Below, one piece after another: positions 9,468 to 20,098 of a stretch of DNA of 64,000 nucleotides. The notes beneath the pieces are model-generated. The model was not told the origin of the DNA. It saw nothing but the letters and a program-made list of their open reading frames with translations, and did no database searches. The translations under genes were made by a program, and so were the position numbers. The stretch covers positions 558,001 to 622,000 of the forward strand of contig CAWJFE010000001.1 in assembly GCA_963842125.1 (NCBI GenBank), given 5' to 3'. Source of the stretch: CAWCWK01 sp963842125. Lineage in GTDB: Bacteria; Pseudomonadota; Alphaproteobacteria; Rhizobiales; CAWCWK01. Each line of letters begins with the position of its first letter. The first letter of the stretch is position 1.

Positions 9468-10601
9468 ATGCCCGATACCATCCGCACCACCCATGTCGGC
9501 TCGCTGCCGCGCTCCGAAGCCGTGACCGAGGTGCTCTTCGGCATCGAGACCGGCGATGCCGTCTCGGCGGAGCGCTTCGAGACGGTCGTCGGCCAGGCCA
9601 CGCTCGACGTCGTGGCGCGCCAGCGTCTGGTGGGCATCGACATGCCGTCCGATGGCGAGATGAGCAAGATCTCCTACGCGACCTATATCGCCGACCGGCT
9701 GACCGGCTTCGAGGGCGACAGCCCGCGCCGCGCGCCGGCCGACCTCAAGGACTTTCCCTCCTATCTCGACAAGATCGCCAAGGCGGGCGGCACGCCGACC
9801 TACAAGCGCCCGCGCTGCGTAGGGCCCATCGAGGTGAAGACGCTGGAGCCTCTCCACGACGACATCCGCCGCTTTCGCGCAGGCCTCGACGCGGCCGGAT
9901 ACGAGACCGGGTTCATGAACTCGGCCAGCCCCGGCGTCATCGCGCTCTTCCAGCCCTCCGACCATCACGCGAGCCACGAGGCCTACCTCACCGACCTCGC
10001 CGACGCGATGCACCACGAGTACAAGGCGATCGTCGACGCGGGGCTCTTCCTGCAAATCGACGCGCCCGACCTCGCGCTCGGCCGGCACATGATGTTCACC
10101 GACCTCACGGACGACGAATTCGTCGACAACGCGAAGCGCCATGTCGACATCCTCAACCGCGCGCTCGACGGTATCGATGCGTCCCGAGTGCGGATGCATG
10201 TCTGCTGGGGCAATTACGAGGGCCCGCACACGCACGACATCCCGATGAGCAAGATCCTGCCGACCGTGCTCGAGGCCGCGCCGCGCACCCTTCTCTTCGA
10301 GGGCGCCAATCCGCGCCACGCGCATGAATGGCGGGTCTGGCGCGATATCGACGTGCCCTCCGGCTATACGCTCGTGCCGGGCGTGCTCGATACATCGAGC
10401 AACTATGTCGAGCACCCCGACCTCGTCGCGGAACGGCTGGAGCGCTTCTCCGACATCGTCGGGCCGGCGCAGCTCATGGCCGGCTCCGATTGCGGCTTCG
10501 CGACCTTTGCCGGCTTCGGCGCCGTCGATGCCGAGATCGCCTGGGCCAAGCTCGAAAGCCTGTCTAAGGGCGTAGAAGTCGCCAACGCGCGGCGCGGGTG
10601 A
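9468..10601 (+). CDS. Cobalamin-independent methionine synthase C-terminal-domain-like methyltransferase (UROD/MetE-like)
   Basis: A 377-residue stand-alone MetE C-terminal domain. The zinc ligands of the family can be located as H244 and C246 (MHVCWGNY), E278 (LLFEGAN) and C342 (GSDCGFATF). The N-terminus TTHVGSLPR is the usual start of this domain. Such orphan MetE-like proteins transfer methyl groups from various donors; because the MetE N-terminal half is missing, it is not a standard methionine synthase. ATG at 9468 with GAGAG upstream was preferred over TTG at 9456. The HIT gene starts at its stop codon (TGATG), so the two are coupled. Confidence 0.85.
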   Translation: MPDTIRTTHVGSLPRSEAVTEVLFGIETGDAVSAERFETVVGQATLDVVARQRLVGIDMPSDGEMSKISYATYIADRLTGFEGDSPRRAPADLKDFPSYLDKIAKAGGTPTYKRPRCVGPIEVKTLEPLHDDIRRFRAGLDAAGYETGFMNSASPGVIALFQPSDHHASHEAYLTDLADAMHHEYKAIVDAGLFLQIDAPDLALGRHMMFTDLTDDEFVDNAKRHVDILNRALDGIDASRVRMHVCWGNYEGPHTHDIPMSKILPTVLEAAPRTLLFEGANPRHAHEWRVWRDIDVPSGYTLVPGVLDTSSNYVEHPDLVAERLERFSDIVGPAQLMAGSDCGFATFAGFGAVDAEIAWAKLESLSKGVEVANARRG

Positions 10602-11044
10602 TGGTCTCGCAGGACGTGTCGCGAGAGCCGAGCTGCCCACTCTGCGGGGTGCTGGACACGCGCCCGCCCGGCTTCGTCGCCGACATGGCGGCGTCCGCGC
10701 TCATCGTCGATCCCGTGCAGCGCTATCCCGGCAAGGCGACGCTCATCGCCGGCACCCACCTCACCGCCGGCGCCATGCTGGACGAGACCGATGCCGACCT
10801 TCTCGCGCTCCACGCCGACATGCTGCGCGCCGCCCGCGCGGTGAAGGCGATGACGGGCGCGGCACGGATCAACATGGCGCTCTTCGCCAACACGGCCCCG
10901 CACGTCCACTGGCACCTCGTGCCCCGCTTCGACGACGGCGACACGACCCCGCCCGACCTTGCGGCCGGCGCACCGATCGCGGCGGACGATGCGCTGCGAA
11001 GCCTGGCGGAGCGGCTGCGAGCCGCGCTCGGCGCGGACGCATGA
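10601..11044 (+). CDS. HIT-family nucleotide hydrolase/transferase
   Basis: A 147-residue histidine-triad protein with the active-site motif HVHWHLV (H101, H103, H105). A CPLC pair near the N-terminus may bind metal, as in some HIT-like proteins. Family members cleave nucleotide phosphoramidates, dinucleoside polyphosphates or adenylylated compounds. ATG at 10601 overlaps the upstream stop (TGATG); GTG at 10598 is the alternative. The gene itself overlaps the following hydrolase by four bases (ATGA), so three genes are translated as a coupled set. Confidence 0.85.
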   Translation: MVSQDVSREPSCPLCGVLDTRPPGFVADMAASALIVDPVQRYPGKATLIAGTHLTAGAMLDETDADLLALHADMLRAARAVKAMTGAARINMALFANTAPHVHWHLVPRFDDGDTTPPDLAAGAPIAADDALRSLAERLRAALGADA

Positions 11045-11733
11045 CGGCGGAGCCGCTCATCCTCCTGCCGGGGATGATGTGCGACGCGCGCCTCTTCTCG
11101 CCCCAGACGAGCGCCATCCCCCCTGCCATCGCCTGGGACGCACCGCGCGAGGAGACGATCGAGGACATGGCCGAGGCGGTGCTGGCGGCCGCGCCCGAGC
11201 GGTTCGCGCTGGCCGGACTCTCGATGGGCGGCATCGTCGCGATGGAGATCGTCGCCCGCGCGCCCGAACGCATCAGCCGCCTCGCGCTTCTCGACACCAA
11301 CCACCGCGCCGAGACGCCGGATCGCCGCATCGCACGCGCCCCGCAGATCGCGGCTGCGATGGCGGGCGGGCTGGAGGCTGTGATGGTCGAGGAGATGAAG
11401 CCCGCCTATCTCGCACCCGATCATCCCGGCGCCGCGGCCATCCTCGCTCTCGTGCGTGACATGGCGCTCGACCTCGGCCCGGAGGTCTTCCGCGCCCAGT
11501 CGCTCGCCCTGCGCGATCGGGCGGACTACACCGAGACACTGCGCGAGGTCTGCGTCCCGACCCTCGTCCTCGTCGGCGCACACGACCGGCTCTGCCCGGT
11601 GGCACGGCACGAGGCGATGCGGGACCTCGTCCCGGGCGCGCGTCTCGTCGTGGTCGAGGGCGCTGGCCATCTCACCACGCTCGAGGCGCCGGACGCGGTG
11701 ACGACGGCGCTGCGGCACTGGTCAGAATGGTGA
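11041..11733 (+). CDS. Alpha/beta-fold hydrolase
   Basis: A 230-residue alpha/beta hydrolase with a complete triad: nucleophile S61 in GLSMGG, D182 in GAHDRLCP and H210 in GAGHLT. No lid domain of notable size is present. The start overlaps the HIT stop (ATGA). The substrate is unknown. Coupling to a MetE-like methyltransferase and a HIT enzyme suggests a small salvage or detoxification route in which an ester or thioester is cleaved, but that is inference from context only. Confidence 0.85.
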   Translation: MTAEPLILLPGMMCDARLFSPQTSAIPPAIAWDAPREETIEDMAEAVLAAAPERFALAGLSMGGIVAMEIVARAPERISRLALLDTNHRAETPDRRIARAPQIAAAMAGGLEAVMVEEMKPAYLAPDHPGAAAILALVRDMALDLGPEVFRAQSLALRDRADYTETLREVCVPTLVLVGAHDRLCPVARHEAMRDLVPGARLVVVEGAGHLTTLEAPDAVTTALRHWSEW

Positions 11734-11771
11734 TCGCGCGGCGGTGGGGGCCTTTGGGCAAGAGCCGGTGC

Positions 11772-11862
11772 AGAGCGCTTGCCGCGCCTTGCCGAGAGGC
11801 AAGCCCGCTCCCCTACCAATCCCGCTTCCCTACGCGGACCAATAGGGTCGGAGAAGCGCTCT
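11772..11862. repeat. Intergenic element bounded by AGAGCGCTT / AAGCGCTCT inverted repeat
   Basis: A 91-base element lies between the hydrolase and the convergent Flp pilin gene. Its ends are a perfect 9-bp inverted repeat (11772-11780 and 11854-11862). An inner CTTGCCG-N3-GGCAAG pairing is also visible. The right end continues as CTAG, whose reverse complement provides the TAG stop of the pilin gene. The ends resemble those of the larger repeats at 29.5 and 59.6 kb. Confidence 0.6.
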
Positions 11863-12085
11863 AGCTCGCGGTGCCCGGCTCGGTCACGAAGGGGGCGTTG
11901 GCGACGCGCTTGTACAGTTCGGCGAGCGTCTCGCCCAGCGTACCGACGATGACGACGATGGCGAGGCAGATGAGGGACGCCACGAGGGCGTATTCGACGG
12001 CCGTGGCGCCGCTCTCGTCGCGCGCGAACCGGGCGAGCGTGCGCGTCCAGCGGGGGGCGCATCCGGCGATTCGGTCATCGTTCAT
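11861..12085 (-). CDS. Flp-family type IVb pilin
   Basis: A 74-residue Flp/Fap pilin precursor. A charged leader ends RFARDESG, followed by ATAVEYALVASLICLAIVVI, with the prepilin peptidase site after Gly and the conserved Glu at position 5 of the mature protein. The hydrophobic segment is followed by a short tail. ATG at 12085 has AAGGG upstream. Only 17 bases separate it from the end of mutT on the same strand, so it is probably read from the argJ transcript. No tad/cpa secretion genes are nearby; assembly machinery must be elsewhere or the pilin is an orphan. Confidence 0.88.
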   Translation of the reverse strand: MNDDRIAGCAPRWTRTLARFARDESGATAVEYALVASLICLAIVVIVGTLGETLAELYKRVANAPFVTEPGTAS

Positions 12086-12102
12086 AGGCCGGCCCTTCAC
12101 CC

Positions 12103-12504
12103 TCACAACAGGTCGCACAGCGCGGGAATGAGGGGAGCGTCGGCGGGAGGCATCGGATAGGCCCGCAATTCATGCGGGCGGACCCATGTCAGGCCGTCAT
12201 GCTCCCGCGCGCGGGGCGTGCCGGACCACTTCCGGCAGACATAGAGGAGCATCAAGAGATGAAAATCCTCATAAGCGTGGCTGACGAAGGACAGCGGCGC
12301 GATGCAGGCCTCGGTCACGTCGATGCCGAGTTCCTCGTCGAGCTCTCTGACGAGGGCGGCCTCGGGCGTCTCGCCGGCCTCGACCTTGCCGCCCGGGAAC
12401 TCCCAGAGACCCGCCATCCCCTTGCCCGCCGGGCGTTTGGCGATGAGGACGCGCCGGTCCGCATCGATGAGCGCGACGGCGGAGACGAGGACGGTCGCGG
12501 CCAT
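12103..12504 (-). CDS. mutT: 8-oxo-dGTP diphosphatase MutT-type Nudix hydrolase
   Basis: A 133-residue Nudix protein. The Nudix box runs GGKVEAGETPEAALVREL then DEELGI, matching GX5EX7REUXEEXGU completely. The preceding RPAGKGMAGLWEFPGGK is typical of MutT, which removes oxidised dGTP from the nucleotide pool. The ATG overlaps the upstream acetyltransferase stop (ATGA), so the genes are coupled. It is part of the argJ-GNAT-mutT run common in alphaproteobacteria. Confidence 0.92.
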   Translation of the reverse strand: MAATVLVSAVALIDADRRVLIAKRPAGKGMAGLWEFPGGKVEAGETPEAALVRELDEELGIDVTEACIAPLSFVSHAYEDFHLLMLLYVCRKWSGTPRAREHDGLTWVRPHELRAYPMPPADAPLIPALCDLL

Positions 12505-13298
12505 CAGGCGCGGCTCCAATAGCGATAGCGGTAGATGTCGGCGAGGCCGTAGCCGGCATAGAGGGCGCGCGCGGGCGCGTTGCCGGCCTCGACAGCGATC
12601 CAGAATCGGGACGCTTCCTCGGCGCGACCCCAATCGAGCGCCGCCGCCATCGCGCGCCGGGCATGCCCGCGCCGCCGCCTCTCGGGGTGGGTCGCGACGT
12701 TGTGGACGGTCAGCATGCCCCGGTGCAATCCGGCCTGCACGACGGCGGCCGGACCGTCGGCGTCCTCGACCGCGATATAGCGCGCCGGCGTCGCCATGGC
12801 GGAGAGCATGCGGAGGACCGCATCCCCGCCCGACGCGATCCGGGGCGAGCATTGGCGCGCCGCCTCGATCCAGGGGCCATCCGGCGTATCGAAGCCGCGA
12901 ACCTGCGCGCCATGGCCTTCGGTTCCGATGTCATCCGCGTTCGGGGCGGGAAGCCGGCCGTGGAGCATGTGGGTCGCCTGGCCCGGCCCATAGCCTCGCT
13001 CGCGCAGAGCGCCCCGAACGGCAGCCGGCATCAGCGGCGTTTCGCGAAAGACGGGCACGAGGCCCTGCCCCCCGAAGACGCTCTCCGCCCAGGCGATGCG
13101 CGCCTCCACGTCGTCGTCATCGCCGGGATCGAGGATGGTGACCGCATTGGCGCGCCCGCTGAACCCCTCGGCCGTGCGCACCAGCCAGGCCCCCTCGATC
13201 GCCGTGCGGATGGCGGGCCAGGTGCTCATCAAGGCCGATTCGATCTCGCGCACCAGGGCCGTGGCGGGCCGGGATGACGGCTCGCCGGCCTCCGTCAA
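12504..13298 (-). CDS. GNAT-family N-acetyltransferase
   Basis: A C-terminal GNAT domain carries the acetyl-CoA loop region VHNVATHPERRRRGHARRAM (the RxxGxA-type motif reads RRRGHA) and ends with ALYAGYGL. The N-terminal half is a degenerate GNAT-like or lid domain. The proposed TTG start at 13298 overlaps the argJ stop as TTGA. GTG at 13253 is an equally plausible start. Substrate is unknown. This gene regularly sits between argJ and mutT in the group, which suggests a housekeeping role. Confidence 0.78.
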   Translation of the reverse strand: MTEAGEPSSRPATALVREIESALMSTWPAIRTAIEGAWLVRTAEGFSGRANAVTILDPGDDDDVEARIAWAESVFGGQGLVPVFRETPLMPAAVRGALRERGYGPGQATHMLHGRLPAPNADDIGTEGHGAQVRGFDTPDGPWIEAARQCSPRIASGGDAVLRMLSAMATPARYIAVEDADGPAAVVQAGLHRGMLTVHNVATHPERRRRGHARRAMAAALDWGRAEEASRFWIAVEAGNAPARALYAGYGLADIYRYRYWSRA

Positions 13299-14572
13299 CT
13301 CCGGTAGTCCGCGTTGATGTCGATATAGCCATGCGTGAGGTCGCACGTCCAAGCGGTGTAGGTGCCGTAGCCGATGCCGAGATCGACGCGGATCGCGATC
13401 TCCTGGTTCTTCATGACGGCGGACGCGACGGCCTCGTCATAGTCCGGATCGCGCAGGCCCTCATGGGCGACGCGCACGCCCCCGAACCAGATCGAGAGCC
13501 GATCGCGATTGGCCGGCTCGCCCGCCTTGCCGACGGCCATGACGACGCGGCCCCAATTGGCGTCCTCGCCCGCGATGGCGGTCTTGACGAGGGGCGAGTT
13601 GGCGATGCTCATCGCGACCCGCCGGGCCGAAGCGTCGGATTTCGCGCCCTCGACGCGCACCGTGACGAGCTTGGTCGCGCCCTCCCCGTCGCGCACCGTC
13701 AGCTGCGCCAGCTCGTGGAGGAGATCGTGGAGGGCTGCGGAGAGGCTAGCCGCGCGGGGATCGTCCTCGCTTTCGATGGGCGTCATGCCGCTCGCGCCGG
13801 TGGCGAAGGCGAGGAGCGTGTCGCTGGTCGAGGTGTCGCCGTCGACCGTGATGGCGTTGAACGTCGTCTCGGTGTGCCGCTCCAGAAGGACCTGCAACAC
13901 GTCCCGCGTGACGGCGGCATCGGTGAAGACGAAGGCGAGCATGGTCGCGGTCCCGCCCGCTGGCACGGGGTCGGGGCCGGCCATGTCGGGCGCGATCATG
14001 CCCGAACCCTTGGCGATGCCGGAGAGGGTGATCGCGGCGCCGTCGAGATCGATCGTGCGCGAGGCCGCCTTCGGATAGGTGTCCGTCGTCATGATGGTCG
14101 CGGCGGCATCCTTCAGCGCATCGGCGCCTTCCGAGACGGCGGCGCAGGTCTTCGCCAGCGTATCGGCGAAGGCGCCGACCTCCATCGGCTCGCCGATGAC
14201 GCCCGTCGAGGCGAGCCAGACGCCGCCGGGTCCGCAGCCGATGGCCTCGGACGCGATCCGCGCCGTCTCCTCGACCGCCTCGATACCCCGCCGGCCGGTG
14301 AAGGCATTGGCATTGCCGGCGTTGACGACGAGCACGCGGGCCGGATCGCGCGTCGCGGCCCGAGCGCGGCACCACTCGACCGGGGCGGAGGCGCAGGCCG
14401 AGCGGGTGAAGACGCCGGCGACCGTCGCCGGCCGATCGAAGACCGCGACCATCAGATCCCGGCGCCCCCGATAGCGGATGCCCGCCTCGACGCTCGCGAA
14501 GCGCACGCCCGGCACGGCCAGCGGCACGGCATCCTCTGCGGGGCCGAGCGGGGAGCGGGTAAGGGTCGGCAT
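13295..14572 (-). CDS. argJ: Bifunctional glutamate N-acetyltransferase / amino-acid acetyltransferase ArgJ
   Basis: A 425-residue ArgJ, which transfers acetyl from acetylornithine to glutamate in the cyclic arginine pathway. Family motifs include VVNAGNANAFTG, STGVIGEP, KGSGMIAPDM, ATMLAF, TVDGDTSTSD and the C-terminal THGYIDINADYR. The precursor self-cleaves before the Thr of ATML (T210) into alpha and beta chains. Here 11 extra residues (199-209, GPDPVPAGGTA) separate APDMA from TMLAF, where ordinary ArgJ has none. ATG at 14572 has AGGAG eight bases upstream. It is first of the argJ-GNAT-mutT-flp run. Confidence 0.95.
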   Translation of the reverse strand: MPTLTRSPLGPAEDAVPLAVPGVRFASVEAGIRYRGRRDLMVAVFDRPATVAGVFTRSACASAPVEWCRARAATRDPARVLVVNAGNANAFTGRRGIEAVEETARIASEAIGCGPGGVWLASTGVIGEPMEVGAFADTLAKTCAAVSEGADALKDAAATIMTTDTYPKAASRTIDLDGAAITLSGIAKGSGMIAPDMAGPDPVPAGGTATMLAFVFTDAAVTRDVLQVLLERHTETTFNAITVDGDTSTSDTLLAFATGASGMTPIESEDDPRAASLSAALHDLLHELAQLTVRDGEGATKLVTVRVEGAKSDASARRVAMSIANSPLVKTAIAGEDANWGRVVMAVGKAGEPANRDRLSIWFGGVRVAHEGLRDPDYDEAVASAVMKNQEIAIRVDLGIGYGTYTAWTCDLTHGYIDINADYRS

Positions 14573-14767
14573 CAGCGGGTCTCCTGACAAGGGCGGCAAG
14601 GCGGCACTCGTCTCGCACGGACCGGCTTTAGCAGGGCGATGGACGGGCGGTCGAGATGGGGGCCCGAGCGCTGCGCCGCCCCGACTGCGTGCAACCGCCT
14701 ACTATTCAGGCTTCGCGTCCCGCCCTCCCGGCGCTATCGGCAGTCCGCAACGCAGGAGTCCCGACCC

Positions 14768-15277
14768 GTGAACAAGCCCATGAATAAGCCGATGGACAGA
14801 CCGGCGCTCGACATCCGCATCGACGACGTGACCGGCCCGGAGGTCATCGCCCTTCTCACCCGCCATCTCGACGAGATGCATGCGCTCACCCCGGCCGAGA
14901 GCGTCCACGCACTCGATCTCGGCGGCTTGCGCGCGCCCGACCTCACGCTCTGGACGGCCTGGAGCGACACGGACCGGGACGGCGGCACGCTTCTCGGCTG
15001 CGGCGCCCTGAAGGCGATCGGGCCGGAGCATGGCGAGCTCAAGTCCTTCCACACGACCTCGGCCGCACGCGGGCGGGGGGTGGCGACCGCCCTCCTCGCC
15101 GTCATCATGGACGAGGCTCGCACGCGGGGCTATCGCCGGCTCAGCCTCGAGACGGGCCGGCCGGCGAGCTTCAAGGCGGCGCAGACGCTCTATGCGCGCC
15201 ATGGGTTCGCCGAATGCCCGCCCTTCGGCGACTATCGGGACGACCCGCACAGCCTCTTCATGACACGCGCGCTCTAG
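14768..15277 (+). CDS. GNAT-family N-acetyltransferase
   Basis: A 169-residue single-domain acetyltransferase. The acetyl-CoA loop is AARGRGVATALLA (R/QxxGxG/A motif) and the domain ends YARHGFAECPPFGDY, a pattern of YjcF/PhnO-like proteins. The GTG at 14768 is preceded by AGGAG with a nine-base spacer; downstream in-frame ATGs at 14780 and 14792 are alternatives. The substrate is unknown. The stop codon TAG lies in CTCTAGAGG, like several other gene ends in this window. It is divergent from argJ and convergent with the parvulin gene. Confidence 0.82.
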   Translation: MNKPMNKPMDRPALDIRIDDVTGPEVIALLTRHLDEMHALTPAESVHALDLGGLRAPDLTLWTAWSDTDRDGGTLLGCGALKAIGPEHGELKSFHTTSAARGRGVATALLAVIMDEARTRGYRRLSLETGRPASFKAAQTLYARHGFAECPPFGDYRDDPHSLFMTRAL

Positions 15278-15336
15278 AGGCCGATCGGCATGACGCGTGC
15301 TCTCTAGGCGCTACCCGGCACGGCGCGCGCTGACGC

Positions 15337-16221
15337 CTATTGCGGGGCGGGGGCTTCGGTGGCGGCGTCTGCAGGCGCAGCCTCGACCGGGACGGGGTCG
15401 GCCCGCGTGATCTCGGCGCCCGCGCGCAGCCGCTCGATATAAGCCTGCTGCGCCTGGCGACCCAGCACTTCGCGGATCTGTCCCTCGACCGTCTCGAAGG
15501 CCGGCGGAGCGATGTCGCGCCGGTCCTCGGACTTGATGACGTGATAGCCGAACTGGCTCTGGACGGGCGCGGAAACGCCGCCGGGCTCGAGCTCGAAGGC
15601 CGCCGTCTCGAAGGCCGGCACCATGCGCCCGCGCCCGAAATAGCCGAGATCGCCGCCGCTGCCCTTGCCGGAGGGATCGATGGTCAGCTCGTCGGCCAGC
15701 GCCTCGAAATCCTCACCCGCCTCCAGTCGCTCCACGACGGCCTGCGCCTCCTCCTCGGTCTCGACGAGGATGTGGCGGGCGCGAACCTCCTGCTGCACGG
15801 GCGCGCTCGCGACCTGTTCGTCGTAGAAGGCGCGCAGGCCCTCGTCGGTGACGGCGGTGGCGAGGTTGGCGGCCAGCGCCTCCTCCATCAGCGCGCGCTT
15901 GCGGAGCTGCTCCAGCCGGGCGCCATAGGCCTCGGTCTGATCGAGCCCCTGCGCGCTCGCATCCTGCGCGAGAAGCTCGGCATCGACGAGGAAGTCGAGG
16001 ACGAAGCCGTCGCGCTGCTCGGGCGGCACCTGGGCCGGGATGGCGGCGGCGATCTCGCCGCGCGCGGCCTCGATCTGCGCCTGCGTGATCGGAACGCCGT
16101 TGACGCTCGCCAAAGGCTCCTGCGCCATCGCGGGCAAGGCCAGCGTCATCGCGAGCGCGGTGCCTACGAGAAGACGCGAAAGGCGGGGCAAGGTCGGGCG
16201 GGACAGGATAGATCGGGGCAT
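15337..16221 (-). CDS. Periplasmic parvulin-type peptidyl-prolyl isomerase (PrsA/SurA-like)
   Basis: A 294-residue exported foldase. A signal peptide ends LALPAMA before QEPLASVNG. A SurA-N-like helical region follows, and the PpiC domain is recognisable from VRARHILVETEEEAQAV, GGDLGYFGRGRMVPAFE and SQFGYHVIKSEDRR. The tail is Ala/Pro-rich. It would catalyse prolyl isomerisation and chaperone outer-membrane proteins in the periplasm. It is divergent from secA across a 308-base gap, so protein export and folding genes are neighbours. Confidence 0.9.
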   Translation of the reverse strand: MPRSILSRPTLPRLSRLLVGTALAMTLALPAMAQEPLASVNGVPITQAQIEAARGEIAAAIPAQVPPEQRDGFVLDFLVDAELLAQDASAQGLDQTEAYGARLEQLRKRALMEEALAANLATAVTDEGLRAFYDEQVASAPVQQEVRARHILVETEEEAQAVVERLEAGEDFEALADELTIDPSGKGSGGDLGYFGRGRMVPAFETAAFELEPGGVSAPVQSQFGYHVIKSEDRRDIAPPAFETVEGQIREVLGRQAQQAYIERLRAGAEITRADPVPVEAAPADAATEAPAPQ

Positions 16222-16529
16222 GACGGGTCCGGTGGTGAGGAATGGGACGGGGCGCGGGCGGCGCTCGGGAGAAGGAACGCCGCCGCCGGCCGGAAGGTTC
16301 ATCGCGCATCACACCATCGCCGGCTAGCCTGCCTTTTCCGTGAAATCTCCGTCATGCGAGGCGGTTGATGCACGCTTGCGCGGGCGTTCTCGTTGACAGG
16401 ACCGGGGGGCGCCCATACCTCTGCCGGCAATGCGCGGGCCCTCGAAGTCCCGCGCTGGAGCCAATCCTCCGCCGCCGTGTGGCCGACAGGCCCGGCGCGG
16501 GTTTCGACATTGATATATCTGGAGTTCCC
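16222..16529. other. Divergent intergenic region between parvulin gene and secA
   Basis: This 308-base gap separates two divergent genes and should hold both promoters. The only clear signal I see is a TTGACA at 16393-16398 pointing toward secA. Nothing else in it looks like a gene or repeat. Confidence 0.6.
16393..16420 (+). promoter_or_regulatory. Putative sigma-70-type secA promoter
   Basis: TTGACA at 16393-16398 is followed after 16 bases by ATACCT (16415-16420), about 110 bases before the secA ATG. The -35 match is perfect; the -10 match is weak, as is common in alphaproteobacteria. Confidence 0.35.
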
Positions 16530-19283
<2,754 letters not shown>

Positions 19284-19326
19284 GGTCAGCTCTGGCGTCG
19301 CCTCCGAGCGTCTGGCGCCGGCACCG

Positions 19327-19794
19327 TCAGGCCATCCCGTCATCATTGGCGGCGCGCAGGACTTCGTCGTCGGGAAGGAGTTCCATCGAGTAATCGTCGG
19401 ACCCTCCCGCGCCGCCGCGCCGGGCGAGCGGCGTGACGTTGGCACCGAGGCAGGGGGCCATGACGAGAAGGATGCAGCTCGGACTCTCGTCGCGCGTGCC
19501 TTCATAGGCATGGGGGGCGCCGGGCGGGATCACGACGACCGTACCCTTGTCCGCCTCGACCCGGGTGTCCCCGCACCGAACCGAGATCGAACCGTCTATG
19601 ACGACGAGGATCTCGTATTCGCCGACATGGCGGTGGAGCGACGTGCCGAAACCCTTCGCAACCATCTTCTGCCAGACGCCGAGCGCGCCGCCCGTCGCCT
19701 CGAAGGGCACGCTGAGGACGCGGGGCAGGCCGAAGAGGCCGCTCGGCTCTCCCGGCCCCGGCCGCCGCACCAGCGGTGCAAAGGCGTCCGCCAT
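19327..19794 (-). CDS. Single cupin-domain protein
   Basis: A 155-residue cupin. The first motif is GFGTSLHRHVGEYEILVVIDG and the second GTVVVIPPGAPHAYEG, giving the His, His, Glu, His metal ligands. ATG at 19794 is preceded by GAGGGGGA. The function is unknown; small cupins of this type are often metal-dependent isomerases, sugar-binding or regulatory proteins. The upstream region contains a perfect CCCCCATATGGGGG palindrome 69 bases before the start codon. Confidence 0.8.
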   Translation of the reverse strand: MADAFAPLVRRPGPGEPSGLFGLPRVLSVPFEATGGALGVWQKMVAKGFGTSLHRHVGEYEILVVIDGSISVRCGDTRVEADKGTVVVIPPGAPHAYEGTRDESPSCILLVMAPCLGANVTPLARRGGAGGSDDYSMELLPDDEVLRAANDDGMA

Positions 19795-19862
19795 CTCGAT
19801 TCCCCCTCGGCCCAACGGGGCACCCGACAAACGACACAATAGAAGCGACCTCTAGGACGCAA

Positions 19863-19876
19863 CCCCCATATGGGGG
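19863..19876. promoter_or_regulatory. Perfect 14-bp palindrome, possible operator
   Basis: CCCCCATATGGGGG lies in the 304-base gap between the cupin (minus) and hppA (plus), 69 bases upstream of the cupin start. Its position suits an operator for the cupin gene. No known regulator is assigned. The rest of this gap shows nothing distinctive. Confidence 0.45.
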
Positions 19877-20098
19877 CTATGGCAGGCGTTCGAGCCCCGT
19901 GTCGTCATGCGTGGTGCCTCTGGCGGCGCCGTCTCGCTCTCCTCCTCCGCGCGGCGCCAAGGCAGCGGACCGAAGACGATTTGCTTGCCCCCCAAATTCC
20001 TGCATAGTGCCGCGTGATCGGGCTCTCAGACCCGACTCTTGAGGGGGAAGGTCCTTGCCGAAAGGTCGGCGACGGACCTCACGGACAGACGGGATATC

